This document shows positions 48,371 to 59,407 of a stretch of DNA of 64,000 nucleotides, piece after piece. The stretch spans positions 558,001 through 622,000 of the forward strand of contig JADNRZ010000015.1 of assembly GCA_015501605.1 (NCBI GenBank), in the 5' to 3' direction. The DNA is from Panaeolus papilionaceus. Taxonomy: Eukaryota; Basidiomycota; Agaricomycetes; Agaricales. The notes under the pieces are model-generated. The model searched no databases and was not told the origin of the DNA. It saw nothing but the letters and a program-made list of their open reading frames with translations. How positions within the stretch are numbered: position 1 is the stretch's first letter; each line of letters begins with the position of its first letter. Made by a program: the position numbers and the translations under genes.

Positions 48371-49824
48371 ATGGTCAACCTCGACGGCGCAATCCTCCCC
48401 GCCATCGGTGCTATCACAGCTGTCATTAGCGACTTCACAACCTTCCCCTTCTACCCAGGCTTCCCCATTAAAAACGTCACCAAGCTCGCCACCTCCCTCC
48501 CCAGCCACTCATGGGAATACGGTACCGCTGCACAAATGCTGCTCGAGCTCTACAACCCCGAGTTCTCCGTCTTTGGCGCGCGCCCGTTCCCCGTCCCTTC
48601 TCTAAACCGGGGGCACATTCGCTCGCTTGACTATGCCTTTGATACGATTGACCTTGGCACAGGCTATAGTGCGTTGTCGAAGGGTAATGGCGCAGCGGGA
48701 GATCCTGCGAGTTTGGGTGTCGCTGCTGTGATGTTGGGTAAGCAGAATGCAACGTATGCGCAAGCTGCGAAGGAGACGGCGGATGGACTTATGAACGATG
48801 TTCCACGCTTCTGGAATGGCGCTATATCGCATCGGGGTGCTGTTGCCGAGCTTTGGTAGGTTTTTTCACTTTAGTTTCTTCGAATCGGTTTTTGCTCCTT
48901 CTAGACTTCTTTTTGAATATTCGATGTTTAAAACTATTGAACCATCGCTGAACTTCTGTATTGATTTATAGGGCCGATTTCATGTACATGGTTCCTCCGT
49001 TCTTGGCGTACTACGGAGCAGACCAAGACGATGGTCAACTCATCCAAGAATCCGTGCGTCAATCACGGTTATACCGCCAAATCCTACGGGACAACTCCAC
49101 AGGCGTCTGGCGACACATCGTCGGGCCCGAGTCGCAAGATACGGGGTTGTGGGCAACGGGCAACGCTTGGGCCGCCGCTGGGATGACCCGCATCGTCGCT
49201 ACCATCACCAAAGCGCCCGTCGCATCTTCTGCTCCATGGAAGGCCGCTGCTATCAATGAATTGACAGGGTATATCAAGGAGATCGTCGACGGCGCGATGA
49301 AGAGCCCACATGATGATGGATTGGTCAGGAATTACATGTACGATGCGAGTAATCCGCGCGGATGGGGTGAAATCAGCGGAAGCACGCTCATCGCGAGTGT
49401 GGTGTATCGCATGGCTGTGTTGCAGCCTCAGATCTTCCGTGGCGCGTATATCGATTGGGCGAATGGGATCATGGATACGATTGGTGGGGAGAGTAAAGAT
49501 GGTCAAGCACATGTGACGCCAGCTGGAGTGGTTAGGCCTGCTGTGAACCCTTTGGATTGGCATGATGTAACGAAGTTTGTGTCGGGAAGTCCGGAGGGGA
49601 ACTGTTTTGTGGTATTGATGTATGCTGCATGGAGGGACTGTGTGCTTGCTCATAAGTGCACCAATCCTGACGCGGAACCGCAGAGTCCTGGAGGGGTTAC
49701 GGCTGTGAGTAGTGGAGATTCTGGAGATGCGGGAGATGGGGCTCAGGTGAACAGGAGGTCTGCGCATGCGATGAGGAGTCATGAGATTTATAGGAGGAAT
49801 ATGAATGCGATGCATTCGCATTGA
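48371..49824 (+). CDS. six-hairpin glycosidase (GH88/GH105-like)
   Basis: Two exons, 48371-48855 and 48972-49824, joined inside a Trp codon by an intron GTAGGT...ATTTATAG; about 445 residues. The (alpha/alpha)6-barrel pattern is visible: SHSWEYGTAAQMLLELYNPE, then NGAISHRG, then ELWADFMYMVPPFLAYYG across the splice. The Asp of WADFMYM is the likely general acid/base, as in unsaturated rhamnogalacturonyl hydrolases. Later come GVWRHIVGPESQDTGLWATG and NAWAAAGMTRIVATI. The family splits unsaturated sugars left by pectate or rhamnogalacturonan lyases. The start MVNLDGAILPAIGAITAVIS is only weakly like a signal peptide; an upstream exon may be missing or the enzyme may be intracellular. The polar C-terminal tail (about 49690-49820) is extra. 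Confidence 0.75.
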
Positions 49825-50515
49825 GGAGGAGAACAAAAATCACGGGGGGTTGTTTATTTTATTTAATGATTTCGCTAGATGATGATGATACCCACTTCGG
49901 CTTCGGATGTTTCGAGGCTGCTGTTTTATTTATGTACATATTGACGAGCTGAACTGCTCTTTTGATCATGACATGTTGTCCTGCTTCTACTTTCATCTTT
50001 TCGGTTTTTTTATGCCTCGAAGGCGTCCGTGTGGCATTTTGCTGCCGATTTAGTGTATGTGGATCATATGCGTTCATACGCGGCTCTAATACATTCAGTT
50101 CACCATACACCACAAAGAACGCAGTTACCTATTAAAGCTACCCAATGCCCATTTATATTCCCAGCGGCTAGTGAATGGCAAATTCAATTGGTTCGTAACG
50201 CTCCAAATCAAGGCAAATCACTACGTGAAAGGCACAGAAACCCTGATTGGCGACCATATACATACATATATATTAACGCAATGAAACATATCTCTGTGGA
50301 GATCTCGGTGTGGAGTCGAAGCAAGGAAGGATGGAAGAGGGGAGAGGAAAGAAGGAGTGGGGATGAGGAAGCCATGAAGCCCGAGTCGATGCTACCCTGT
50401 GTGGATAGGGGCTTGGTGCCTTTTCAGGAAGGTTGGGGTGAGCTTAATCAATGCATCCCCTCTTCGAAGCAGCTCTTTTTAGAGAGCAACGACGTTTTCA
50501 AGGTTAGAATGGTGA
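49825..50515. other. intergenic, no supported gene
   Basis: 3' flank of the glycosidase gene. A 166-codon frame at 50029-50529 has no family similarity and no ATG context of note. Confidence 0.4.
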
Positions 50516-51385
50516 GTGCTGAGTACTGAGCAGCCCGACCCCGAAGTGCCGATATACGAACGTTTGTATTCAATATATTCATTAGCTCTCAAAATGTTAT
50601 ACCGTCTAGCTATATTAAATCATCCATCCGTACAGCTTCGAACATTCAACTTTTGGCTCTGGGAAGCAGATGCAGATAGGGAGGCTATAGCCTCACTGCT
50701 GTACCAACTTTTCCAAGCGTTGACGCGCTAAAGATAATGGACTATCTCCCCGACCGTCTCATTCATCCCCTCCCACAAGATATGGCTATTCTTCCGCCCT
50801 GGTCATGCCTTACGAAGCTCTTTGTCAACTCTGCCCCCAGATAGAGGTTGCCTGCATATACAACAGCTACACGGAAGTTGTAGCGACCGCAAACATTGTC
50901 GTGCATCAAGATCTAATCAACTCGGAGGATATCAACCTGTTCTCGGCTCTAGCAAAGATGTTTTCCCTATGTCACCTCACTTCACCTCGAAATTTGGGGT
51001 AATGGACGGATGGGCACCGAGAATCTTTCAGCGGATATCATATTTCCCTCTCTTCGCACACTCGCCATTGGTCGCGTTTACAGCTTCAAGAAGAGCACTC
51101 CAGGCCCTTTATTTTCCTTCTTGGGCCGATTTTCCAAAGTTGATGACTTGACCATTTCAGTATCTGACCCTTGTAATGTTGTGGATCTGGGATGGGTTGA
51201 TCGTTCAATTGGAATTTCGGGTGGAAGGACCAATGCAATAACGCAATTGGCGCTAAATCCCAACCGTCTCTCTCGCCTCCTCATTCGGTTTACATCTTAC
51301 TATGGTGAATGCAAGAGTTGGCATAGCGACGAAGAGGACACTTGCATTGCTTGGTTCGTGGAGACCAAAGCGTCAGTATCACCGG

Positions 51386-52759
51386 TGATGAGCCGCGCGC
51401 CCATCTACCTCCGTTTTCGCGTTTTTGGACTATTTCTGCGACTCGCCGCTCACGCGCTTACGCCGTGGCATCGCGCTCACACACGCACCCTATCACGCCC
51501 GCACTACCAACCATCTTTAAAATTTTCATACCTTCTTTTCATTCATTTATTCAAAAACCATTATTCCATCTTTTGTTTCTTTGTTTCACTTGTCAACCTC
51601 CATCATGCTTCTTTCTCTTTCTCATGTTGTAGATACACAGCTGTAGTTACAATATCTTTGTATCCTACCCTACCTCAAAATTTAGATCATTCTTACTGCC
51701 CACATTTCGTGTCTAAGCTTGGTTTCACCCTCGTTTCGTCGTAGCAGTCATACCAGCCGTCGTCTGGTTCGTTTCCTATCGTATTTCGTCGTCTCTTTGT
51801 CTCTCAGCGTCGCCAGCCGTGTCTGGTTCGAGTTTCTTGCTCTTTCTTCGTCTCCTCGTCGTCCTACGTAGCCACCGTCGTTGGCTTTCGTTCCTAGTCG
51901 CCACCGCCGTCGGTTTCTGTCTTTAGATCGCTTCGTTTCGTCTCTCAGTGTCGCCGTCGTCGACCTGAACCTCTCTCCATCGCCCTCACATCAGCACGCT
52001 TACAAATCACTTTTTGTCGCTTGAGCAAGTGGTCTCAAGCCGCTACAAGCGATAAAAGTGAGAAAGTGACAAGGGTGACAAGGTAGGTACTTTTTTATAA
52101 AAAAGTTTCACACAGGTAGTTTGGCACCAAGTTCAAAAAGTTCAAAAAGTTCGTGAACAGCCCAGAAAAGTGATGCTAAGTATTGGTCCACATACTCAGA
52201 AGCACTAGAGGCTTTTCAAGTGTATATATTAATCCATACATTGAATATCATGCTCATGAAATGTTGACAACAACGTAGGTAGGAAGCTACAGGTGTTTGA
52301 CAAGTGTATGGCCGGGGCAGCAGGATAATATGAACCTTTCTATAATTCATGTCTCATAACCTATACTTAGTGAGCCTAAAGTGATTACAGATGGTAGATT
52401 GGGTGTATACCCTAATAGGGATATTGATTTATTGAGGAAGCATATCTTACGAGGAGAACGAGGAACGAGAGAAGGTGGGCGCAATCAGGAATGGATCCAA
52501 CCACATTCGGCACTTGCCGGCTGGTCGTCTTGCCGTCTTGCCGCAAGCCGAAAAGCGCCAAATGCGGACAAGTGATTAGCTAATTTGCTGATGCAGCCTT
52601 TCTCTTCAAACCTCAGCTCTCCGGACCCCACGAATTCGTACACGAGCACTCTTTCTCGTCACTCACCTCACTCACCAACGCCCTCATCCTCACACTTCGA
52701 CTCACCATCCCATTTCTCATTTGTTTTCATTTCCCATTCGTCCTCCCACCGCAGCGCTC
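51386..52759. mobile_element. 1.37-kb insertion, non-autonomous transposable element
   Basis: The host reading frame is interrupted after ATCACCGG (51378-51385), and ATCACCGG recurs at 52760-52767 where host coding sequence resumes. An 8-base duplication would fit a hAT element. The ends are also TGATGAGC (left) and GCTCATCA (right, overlapping the duplication). A 4-base CCGG duplication with 8-base terminal inverted repeats (51386-52763) is therefore an equally good reading. The interior has no transposase frame. It has a pyrimidine-rich stretch with many CGTCGT units (51740-51980), a 53-base hairpin at 52008, and TTTTTTATAAAAAA near 52090. A solo LTR (TG...CA ends) is a third possibility. 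Confidence 0.7.
52008..52060. repeat. imperfect inverted repeat inside the insertion
   Basis: CACTTTTTGTCGCTTG at the left pairs with CAAGCGATAAAAGTG at the right, and an inner CTTGAG pairs with CTCAAG. It could act as a terminator-like or transposase-binding structure within the element. Confidence 0.6.
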
Positions 52760-53235
52760 ATCACCGGCCAATATGACAATCGAGTGCATCAGGTGGCCGG
52801 AGCAAACTATATTGGAATCAAAAGGAAGCCCTCTAAGGTTGTCCTATCAGATTGCTACACAGCGAGGGGTGCATTTATGCATCTCAGCCCTACACAAGAA
52901 ATTTAAAGAAAATGGCGTGGTCATTGCAATCAGGACTCTCTTAACAAACCCGCCTTTCCTCGGGTCTGACCCACTGGAAGAGCATTTTAGCCAGTATTTC
53001 CTATAAGCCGCTGTAATATTGGTAGGCTGTATTGTTAAACATTGCTCATCGTGTAGGTTTTATGACAATATACGTACACTTGAGGTTTCTCTATCCCTGA
53101 AGCTGATTATCGATGCATTCGAACTCAGTCCTACTCATCGATACTCATCAGGGTGCTTCGAGGGGCGCGCGAATTAGTTATGTAATAACCTTCCTATGAT
53201 TCGTCCAAAGTTGAACGACTTTGCCAACAACTGCC

Positions 53236-55110
53236 ATGCACATCCAATTTGGTCCCGATCATGAGGCTCACCGACGAATACCATGGCCAACAGAACTCCA
53301 AAATGTCAGTAGAACAGTACTCGATGACTAACCCAGCCCAGATCTACACTGAACATCTTCTAACTAGATTCAAGTTGACCTCCCTTCATCACTCCTCCCA
53401 CATCTATCTTGCAACACAGCGCTGGGCTCGTTAGAGTCCAATCACGTAAAGGAGCTACGAGACAAGTTTAGAACCGCGGAAAAACTTGCAAATGAGAAAA
53501 AACGACGTTTGCAGGACGAACTAGCTCAGACCCAAGCTGAACTGGGACAGCTGGCAAAGCAAGCGTTCGCTTGCGATGTGGTCTTAGCTCCCGTTCGTGG
53601 ACTGCCCCATGACATCCTCTATCAGGTTTTCCGATGTCTTCCTGTGTACACTCCGCCACCAAAAGTCCATATCCCGACTGGTCTTTCACATGTTTGCACA
53701 TCATGGCGCGACGTTGTGTCTGGAATGCCACACTTGTGGCGGCTGATTCGTCTCCAGGATCGACAGAGCATATCAGTTTCCGAAAGCTTGCTCACACATT
53801 TTAGTCGTCTATCTGGATCACTACCTTTGACGATTGAAATCGACGAAGCCGTGCCCATACAAAATAACAGCAATTTTCAGATTTTGCACTGGGTGCTCAC
53901 CGCGTGGCATGACCGTAATCGTCTACACACTCTCGGAATATCAATGGCAAGGCAAAGTTCTCTGATACAGGAATTGTTATCTCTCCCAGATATCCCCCTA
54001 TCACTTCAAACTTTACGCCACCAGGTTCCAGCTCATGATCAAACTCCTAGATCGATCTGCAGAACGAGTGCATTGAATGTATCCACACTGCTGGATCGCT
54101 TTCCAGAACTCACGGCCCTGTGGATATATCTTCCCAACCATATGACAACACTCTTTGCAGAATATATCCAGATGTTTCAATCATGGTCAAAACTTACGAG
54201 ACTGTTTCTTGATGGGGCTTCTAATCCTGCGACACAGCTCTATTTTTGGGATTTACTCCAGACATGCCCCAATCTCCAGATAGCCTATCTCGCTATTCAT
54301 ACCTTGGAGTCGGATATAGTACCCAGACGATCAGAGGTGCTGGTCCACAACCACCTCTGCGAGTTAGGTTTACATCTTAATTTGGAAGGTGTCAATATGT
54401 ACTCCGTCCTGTCGTGCTGTTGCTTTCCCCACACTACATCTCTCCATCTCTATGGTATAGAAATGGATGAGCTTGCCATTGAAGACCCTGTTGCCGCCGT
54501 TCGCGTATTCCCTTCTCTCCAGTCGCTCGTCCTTTCTGCAGACGTGCAAGACCTTACCCAGGACGTGCTCCACTCTATCCTCTCCCCACTTTCGACAATC
54601 ACCGACTTGACCGTATTATACGTCGACTCTCCTGCTAGTCTTGAGAACATTACATGCCTTGCTCAGCCCATGCCAGTTGTAGGCGCAGAAGCTGGGTCTG
54701 TGTCATCATCGTATCTGGCTCCATCGCTTTCCAATGTTTTTCTCCGCTTTTTAATCCACAGGCCGACAGATGAAGGGTGGGATAATTTTCAACTCGACAA
54801 TTATGACTTTTATGTGGAGCGGATCATAGAGCTGAGATCAAGGCCTTCAATACGCAGCCTCTTGGTTGAATGTGTGCAGTGGCCGGAGGATGTGATTCAA
54901 GGGGCTATAATGGGTGACTTCAATTCGGACATGGCGTCTTTTTGTATCGAAGCCCAGAAAGCTACGGAGGAACTTTGTACAGAACTTCGTGAGAAGTTGG
55001 AGGAGATCGAGGATGCTTCAGATGTCCATGTTGACATTCGAGTGGTCAAATCAACTGGACCTTTCCCGCCGACGCCAGCTGTAGATCATTTCCTCCCATA
55101 TTTTAGCTAG
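53236..55110 (+). CDS. F-box protein of the FGPxH family, intact
   Basis: Two exons, 53236-53304 and 53368-55110, 603 residues. Exon 1 codes MHIQFGPDHEAHRRIPWPTE plus LQN; the intron runs GTCAGT...TAACTAG. Exon 2 starts IQVDLPSSLLPHLS, then a coiled coil (KKRRLQDELAQTQAELGQLA), then the F-box at about residues 96-146: LAPVRGLPHDILYQVFRCLP, THVC-type SHVCTSWRDVVSGMPHLW and RLIRL. LRR-like units follow (e.g. CPNLQIAYLAIHTLE, FPSLQSLVLSADVQ, LSPLSTITDLTVLYV), and a helical C-terminus with ELCTELREKLEEIEDASD. Likely role: Skp1-binding substrate receptor of an SCF ubiquitin ligase. The promoter region shares the string GCGCGCGAATTA with the next copy, so it was duplicated too. No frame damage was found. 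Confidence 0.85.
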
Positions 55111-55145
55111 AGTATTTCGACTCATTTCGCACATGCGCACATGTT

Positions 55146-55523
55146 TTGTTTCGTCGATTTCGTCTTCATTGCGCTCATTTCACTGCTGGCACCTCCCGTT
55201 TCTTGCACCTGATCTCTGACCTCATAATTGGTCGGCAGTCCTGGCCAGATGATGTGATTGAGAGGGCACTGTACGAGATAATAGTAGAATATATCACGGG
55301 GAAGGGGTCCCGGTGTGTTGATTCGCAGATCGCTATGCAGGACCTTTGTACAGTGCTTTCTGGGGAACTGGAGGGGGTTGAGAATGCTTCGGGGGGACAG
55401 ATGCTGATGCCCAGTGTAAAATTTTTCTATTTTCTGTTCTTGGCATTATGCGATTTCTTTGATGTCCAAAGGTGCATTCGAGAATCGAACTCCAGTCTGA
55501 ACGGCGTCTATAACCCGCCTTGA
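55146..55523 (+). pseudogene. C-terminal fragment of an FGPxH-family F-box gene
   Basis: Open stretch with IGRQSWPDDVIERALYEIIV, AMQDLCTVLSGELEGVENAS, matching the tail of the upstream intact gene (QWPEDVIQGAIMGDFNSD, EELCTELREKLEEIEDAS). Nothing of the F-box precedes it; only the tail remains. It marks a former copy reduced to its 3' end between the two neighbours. Confidence 0.7.
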
Positions 55524-55599
55524 TGAAGCGCGCGAATTAATTATCTCATACAGACTTCCTTGTTGTTCGCTCTCATCGCAAGCCGCCATCACCCATCTG

Positions 55600-56539
55600 C
55601 TATGAACATCCAGTTTGGTCCTAGTCATGAAACTCACTGGCGAGCATCATGGCCCACCAAACTACAAAATGTGAGTAGAACAATATCGAATGAGGAACTC
55701 GGCTCAGACCGACACGTTCCAACTAGATTCAAATTGACCTCCCGTTATCACTCCTCCCACATCTATCTTGCAACACAGCACTGGGCACATTAGAATCCAA
55801 CCTCATAAGGGACCTACGAGACCAGCTGAGAACTGCAGAAGCGCTAGTAAATGGAAAGATACGCCAGTTACAGGACGAACTAGCTCAGGCTCATGTTGAA
55901 CTGAGACATCTGGCAAAGCAAGTGTTCGCTTGTGGTATTGCCTTGGCTCCCGTTCGTGCATTGCCCCAAGACATCCTCTATCAGGTTTTCCGACGTCTTC
56001 CTGTGTTCTCCTCAGCAAATAGTCACATTCCGATGCGCCTCTCGCATGTATCTACATTTTGGCGCGAAGTCGTACATGGAATGCCGCAGTTATGGCAGCT
56101 AATTCGTCTCTTGGATCGACAGAGCATTTCAGTCTCTAAAAGCTTGCTCAAACATTTTAGTCGTCTATCTGGATGCCTACCATTGACGACTGAAATTGAC
56201 CAATCTACAACAGACCGATTTGACATGGATTTCCCGCTTTTGGGCTGGATGCTCACCATGTGGCAGGACCGTAATCGTCTGCACAATCTCGGAATATCAA
56301 CTGATGCACAAAAATATCTGCTACAGGAACTGATATATCTTCCCAATGTCAACCATTCGCTTCGAACATTCCGTTATCAGCGTCCAGCTAATACAAACAT
56401 TTGGTTCTCCAAAGCGGATGTATCGGATGTATCTACACTGTTAGATCGATTTCCGGAACTCACAGCCCTCTGGGTGAGTATTCCCCGGAATATGCCATCT
56501 GCCTTTCTATGGTGCGCATTTAGCACATTTAATATTTAG
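55600..56539 (+). pseudogene. F-box gene of the FGPxH family truncated by a foldback element
   Basis: Two exons survive: 55600-55668 (MNIQFGPSHETHWRASWPTK plus LQN) and 55727 onward, with a consensus intron GTGAGT...CAACTAG. Exon 2 continues through the coiled coil, F-box (LAPVRALPQDILYQVFRRLP, SHVSTFWREVVHGMPQLW) and the first LRR-like units to ELTALWVSIPRNMPSAFL. There the foldback element begins at 56510, and the frame ends inside it at 56539. The remaining LRR-like half is absent beyond the element. A truncated F-box protein of about 290 residues could still be made, and without the substrate-binding half it might act as a Skp1-binding competitor; this is speculation. Confidence 0.75.
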
Positions 56540-57176
56540 CCAAAACATTCTAGATATTGTGACACACTTTGCAAATATTTTTCAAAATCCAATTGAGCAA
56601 ACCTTTGTGTGATTATGAGTGAGGAAATTATGAGAAAAATGGGCAATTTTTACTAATATTTTAATATAATTCTTTGAAACATCAAAACATTTTCTGGCGC
56701 TTAGATAGACATGGTAAAAATTCAAAAGAAATTCAAAGAAATTGTTAAACATCTCTAAGTGCTTATGAAAAATATCTAAAAAGTGCCAAACATCTTTGAG
56801 CACTAGTTGAAAATCTCAAAAAGTTTGAGAATTTCTCCAGCGCCTGTGCAAGGTGTTTGCGAACTTTTGAGATTTTCAACTAGCGCTCAAAGATGTTTGG
56901 CACTTTTTAGATATTTTTCATAAGCACTTAGAGATGTTTAACAATTTCTTTGAATTTCTTTTGAATTTTTACCATGTCTATCTAAGCGCCAGAAAATGTT
57001 TTGATGTTTCAAAGAATTATATTAAAATATTAGTAAAAATTGCCCATTTTTCTCATAATTTCCTCACTCATAATCACACAAAGGTTTGCTCAATTGGATT
57101 TTGAAAAATATTTGCAAAGTGTGTCACAATATCTAGAATGTTTTGGCTAAATATTAAATGTGCTAAATGCGCACCA
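56510..57176. mobile_element. foldback (MITE-like) element with TA target duplication
   Basis: 667-base, AT-rich, near-perfect inverted repeat. Left arm about 56510-56824 and right arm about 56862-57176 are complementary over some 315 bases with very few mismatches (one is the A/G in GAGCACTAG versus its partner). They are separated by a loop of about 37 bases. The ends are TGGTGCGCAT and ATGCGCACCA. TA dinucleotides flank both ends (56508-56509 and 57177-57178), fitting Tc1/mariner-type TA targeting. There is no coding capacity. Near-identity of the arms suggests recent origin or ongoing repair between arms. Confidence 0.85.
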
Positions 57177-57178
57177 TA

Positions 57179-57843
57179 TGCTCGACTCCCGTGGTAGACT
57201 CCAAGGTAATGGGACACTTGGTTATCCCAGTCAAATTCCATCGAACTGGAGGCTAAGCCTACCGGGCTTGCTTCCTTTCAACGATACCTTCATTCGAGCC
57301 CGTTGCGTCTGTCCTCTCAACGCCTTCGAGGATCGAGAAACCTCTCGAACCTCTAAGCATGTTATATGGTAACTCGGCGAGTCGATGCAATTATATGACA
57401 CTACGATGAATATACAAAGTGCGGTTTCGTCGCCTCCTCGATACTTTTAAAGTCCTCAAAGTTCGAACGCATGTTATTCTATTATAAGACTGAAGGATGA
57501 ACAACGCTGCCTCTCACTCTTGCTCACACGACCCAGTGGAGAATCATGAGCCGGAGATGCTGACACCCCACCCATTACCACATGCCAGCGCCACGACCTG
57601 AATTCATTTTCAGGTGCTAATGACGATGACGACAAGCTCAATATCGTTCCTACGCTCCTCATCTCTTCACCACTCACTGCTTTTCTCTTTTTCTTGCTCC
57701 ATTGAGCAGGGCTGGTTCTTGCAGGAATATACCACTCACTCACTCTCAGTTACAAATTGGAATTACACTCTTTGGCTTTGGAATCCTTGACACAGCAAGC
57801 TAGTACCTTGTAACTTGACATACACAACCGTCATACCCACACC
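57179..57843. promoter_or_regulatory. intergenic region between foldback element and hydrolase gene
   Basis: No continuation of the truncated F-box gene was found here. Frames at 57160-57372 and 57474-57743 are unsupported. The right part should contain the promoter of the hydrolase gene. Confidence 0.4.
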
Positions 57844-59288
57844 ATGGAATTCGCAGACCCAACTACCACCTCTTCCCCAACTGACCCCGTCTCACACCTC
57901 CCCACCGCCTTCGACTCCTCCACATGTCTCCGCCGCGGCCTCTGCCCCGTCACATCCCTCCGCCCACAGGGCCCTGAAGCGCTCGAGTCGCATTCGCTAT
58001 ATTTTGAACAACATGGGCCAAAATTCGGTGATTACCTTCTCTGTACTAGATTATTTTTCACCCTGCTGACCATCCAAAATCCTATCCATCAAAGCAGGTG
58101 CAGATACAGAGGGACCGAAGTATAAAGTCGTGTTTATCATGGGTCTCAATTCGAGCAGTTTTTCGTGGGGTGGTCAGGTTAGGTGGTTTGGGAATGGCGG
58201 GGAGGGGGTGAGGATGCGTGCGGGGGAGGTTATATTCGATGAGGAGGAAGAGGAAGAGGACTCGTCCTTCTCCCCAGCTCACTCCGATGACGCAGGGGAG
58301 CAAGGCACCACGCAAACACGAAGAGAAGGCAAAGGCCAATTCAGCTGCCTTGTTTTCGACAACCGCGGCGTCGGCAATTCAGGATACCCCCGCGGCCCTT
58401 ACTCCACGAGCGGCATGGCAGAGGACGTGATTTGTCTTTTGGATTACATTGGCTGGACGGGGGAGAGAGAGCTGAATGTGGTGGGGATTAGTTTGGGGGG
58501 GATGATTGCGCAGGGTGAGTTAGTGAAAGTTATTCATTTCACTCTACTAATCTCACTTGTGACGACGCACAGAACTCGCCTACCGCATCCCAAACCGCAT
58601 CTCATCGCTCCTCCTGGCCGTGACGACGCCGGGCGGTATGCCATGGAACAACCTGCCACCATGGACCGGCGTCTCCTCTCTCGCGCGTCTGCTCGTCACG
58701 CCCGAACCGGAGAAGAAGATCCCGATAGTGATGAATATGATATTTAGCAACAAGTGGTTGGGGGAAAAGGCACGGGGGGTTGTCTATCCTGGTGAGGACA
58801 AGAGTAAGAGTGGAGATGAGGGAAAGACGAATTATGATGTTCAAGCAGCCGTACGTATCCTTCCCTCTCCCGCTCATCCCAATAACTAACCAACGTACAA
58901 CACCCAGGCCTTCCTCCGCCGCGTCTCCATAACCCTCCCTCAACGTCTCCTCGGGCACATCTCCCAAATGTGTGCCGGGCTCACACATCACACCCCCACC
59001 CACCGCCTGCGCCACATCGCGCGCTCCATACCCAAAATCATCATCCTCACAGGCGACCAAGACAACCTCGTCCGGCCCAGCGGGTCCTTCAAACTGAAAG
59101 AGGGCATGGACACGGCCCTCGCCCCCGCAGAACGCACGGGGCTGAATGTAAAAGGTGGAAGGGTGGAGTTGCTGCAGTGGGAGGAGACGGGGCATGGGAT
59201 TCATGCGCAGAGAGAGACGTGGTTTAATAGACTTGTGGAGAGGTGTGCTGTGGAGGGGAGAATGAGGGTTGAGGGTGGGTTTAAGTAG
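57844..59288 (+). CDS. alpha/beta-hydrolase fold protein
   Basis: Four exons (57844-58027, 58098-58514, 58573-58850, 58908-59288) give 419 residues in frame. The N-terminus is polar without a signal peptide (MEFADPTTTSSPTDPVSHLP), then SLYFEQHGPKFG. After the first intron: KVVFIMGLNSSSFSWGGQVR (oxyanion-hole strand), a low-complexity acidic insertion (DEEEEEEDSS), CLVFDNRGVGNSGYPRGPYS, and the nucleophile elbow VVGISLGGMIAQ with Ser in GxSxGG. The catalytic Asp is likely in IIILTGDQDNLVRPSGS and the His in EETGHGIHAQ. The complete Ser-Asp-His triad suggests an active esterase, lipase or thioesterase-like enzyme, probably cytosolic. Substrate unknown. The acidic insertion is unusual in this fold. 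Confidence 0.85.
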
Positions 59289-59407
59289 GATCTTAGACGT
59301 GGTGTAGGTAGATAGGATATTATTTTATTTATTGATTTAGAATGATGATAACATTATACCCTAATCTACACAACCCAAAAGAACCCTCACCCAACCCACC
59401 TACCCCA

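Larger units (their letters stand above)
50516..53006 (+). pseudogene. decayed F-box/LRR-like copy split by a 1.37-kb insertion
   Basis: Relic of the LRR-like part of the F-box family. Pieces in order: LRTFNFWLWEADADREAIAS (near 50640), a shifted piece with QLCPQIEVACIYNSYTEVVA (50830), then IIFPSLRTLAIGRV and GRFSKVDDLTISVSDP (51030-51170), and CIAWFVETKASVSP (51380). The rest follows only after the insertion: MTIECIRWPEQTILESKGS and the C-terminal close LEEHFSQYFL (52773-53006), which matches the intact neighbour's LLVECVQWPEDVIQGA and VDHFLPYFS. The F-box end is missing and frames shift in the 5' part. Across the insertion itself the frame is continuous. Confidence 0.75.

Noticed and set aside
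50029..50529. 166-codon plus-strand frame after the glycosidase gene
   Set aside because: No domain, no splice pattern and no similarity to the adjacent F-box relics; probably a chance frame.
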